Shown: one piece after another, positions 5,547 through 6,182 of the stretch | How the letters are laid out: the number at the start of each line of letters is the position of its first letter | How positions within the stretch are numbered: position 1 is the first letter of the stretch | NCBI GenBank assembly: GCA_030834835.1 | Contig: JAUQXD010001165.1 | Coordinates: forward strand, 1-6,182 | Source: Thermoflexales bacterium | GTDB taxonomy: Bacteria > Chloroflexota > Anaerolineae > Fen-1058 | Reading direction: 5' to 3' | DNA length: 6,182 nt | Notes under the pieces: model-generated | Told to the model about the DNA's origin: nothing | The model's input: only the letters and a program-made list of their open reading frames with translations | Database searches by the model: none | Translations under genes and position numbers: made by a program

Positions 5547-6182
5547 CTATCCGGCCGTACTCTTCGGCGGGTTCTGCCGGGTAGCCCAGGCCGCCACTTC
5601 GGCCCGGTTGCGCAAATGCAGCTTGTCCAAGATACTGCGCAGGTGAGCCTTGATCGTGTGCGGTGACAGCGACAGGGCCACACCAATTTCCTTGTTGCTC
5701 AGGCCCTGCGCCACAAACCGCAGCACCTCACGCTCACGCGCGCTCAAATCTTCGCCGCCCGATTCAGGCCATTGCGCCGCGGACGACAATGTGGCGAATT
5801 CGTCCAACAATTTCACGGCCATGCCGGGCACGATGATGGCTTCACCCGCGTTGACGCGCCGGATGGCGTCAATGAGATCATCGCTGGCCATGCTCTTGAG
5901 CAGGTAGCCGCGCGCGCCGGCCCGCACCGCCGCAAACAGATGCTGCTCCTGCTCAGAGACCGTCAGCATCAGAACATGCGACTGAGGCTGTGTCACCCGC
6001 AGCCGACGTGCAGCTTCTACACCGTCTACCCCCGGCATGTTCAAATCCATCAGGATGACGTTGGGTCTGGTCTCAGCCGCCCGGACGATCGCTTCTTCAC
6101 CGTTTGAGGCGCTGGCGACCACCGTCATGTCCGGCACGTCATTCAACACGCGCGCCAATCCTTCTCGAAACAGGCGATGGTC
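5547..6182 (-). CDS. NarL/FixJ (LuxR-type) response regulator, N-terminus outside window
   Basis: Two-component transcription factor: phosphorylation of the receiver by a histidine kinase controls DNA binding. 211 residues are visible; the first are DHRLFREGL, so only the short first strand is lost (probably fewer than about 12 residues) and the true start lies past the right edge. An apparent start at 6158 is a TTG inside the domain. Receiver features, counted from the first visible residue: D46 phosphoacceptor (VILMDLNMPG), T74 (LMLT) and K96 (GYLLKS). The C-terminal LuxR-type helix-turn-helix covers about 146-203 (LSAREREVLRFVAQG, SNKEIG, SPHTIKAHL). All active-site residues visible are intact. 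A terminator follows, so it is likely transcribed apart from the oxidase operon; its adjacency and likeness to the pseudo-receiver make it a candidate regulator of that operon. The kinase is not in the window. Confidence 0.95.
   Translation of the reverse strand, partial: DHRLFREGLARVLNDVPDMTVVASASNGEEAIVRAAETRPNVILMDLNMPGVDGVEAARRLRVTQPQSHVLMLTVSEQEQHLFAAVRAGARGYLLKSMASDDLIDAIRRVNAGEAIIVPGMAVKLLDEFATLSSAAQWPESGGEDLSAREREVLRFVAQGLSNKEIGVALSLSPHTIKAHLRSILDKLHLRNRAEVAAWATRQNPPKSTAG

Overview
The window carries a compact respiratory gene block, with every credible gene on the minus strand, so transcription runs from high to low coordinates. Its core is a B-type (ba3/cba-like) heme-copper terminal oxidase: subunit I (325-1956), a one-helix CuA subunit II (2961-3440) and a 47-residue single-helix subunit IIa (3437-3580). 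With them are heme O synthase CtaB (2023-2958), two Sco/SenC-type thioredoxin-fold proteins (3694-4329 and 4326-5033) and a lipoprotein-type cytochrome c that runs off the left edge (1-283). At the right are a NarL/FixJ response regulator cut by the window edge (5547-6182) and, between it and the oxidase genes, a stand-alone degenerate receiver domain (5035-5379).

Layout in transcription order: narL-type regulator; a hairpin/T-tract terminator on an exact 32-bp palindrome; an AT-richer spacer of about 100 bp with short direct repeats and a possible 31-codon ORF; pseudo-receiver; Sco paralogue lacking the copper-binding His; canonical Sco; a 113-bp gap; cbaD-like IIa; subunit II; ctaB; subunit I; cytochrome c. 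The pseudo-receiver and first Sco gene are 1 bp apart, the two Sco genes overlap by ATGA, IIa and II overlap by ATGA, and II and ctaB are 2 bp apart. This spacing indicates a translationally coupled operon.

How the parts fit: the lipid-anchored cytochrome c probably delivers electrons to CuA on subunit II. Subunit I reduces O2 and carries the residues of a K-type proton path. Sco proteins load or reduce CuA. CtaB converts heme B to heme O; CtaA, needed for heme A, is not in the window, so the oxidase heme type cannot be read here. The response regulator is probably transcribed separately and is a candidate controller of the operon.

Organism: GC-rich bacterial DNA. The oxidase subunits closely resemble Thermus thermophilus CbaA/CbaB/CbaD as I remember them. 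The gene mix (B-type oxidase, duplicated Sco, NarL regulators, lipoprotein cytochrome c) suggests a Chloroflexota or similar deep-branching lineage. That placement is inference with moderate to low confidence. I saw no tRNA, rRNA, CRISPR, insertion sequence or other mobile element, and no gene-free stretch over 300 bp.
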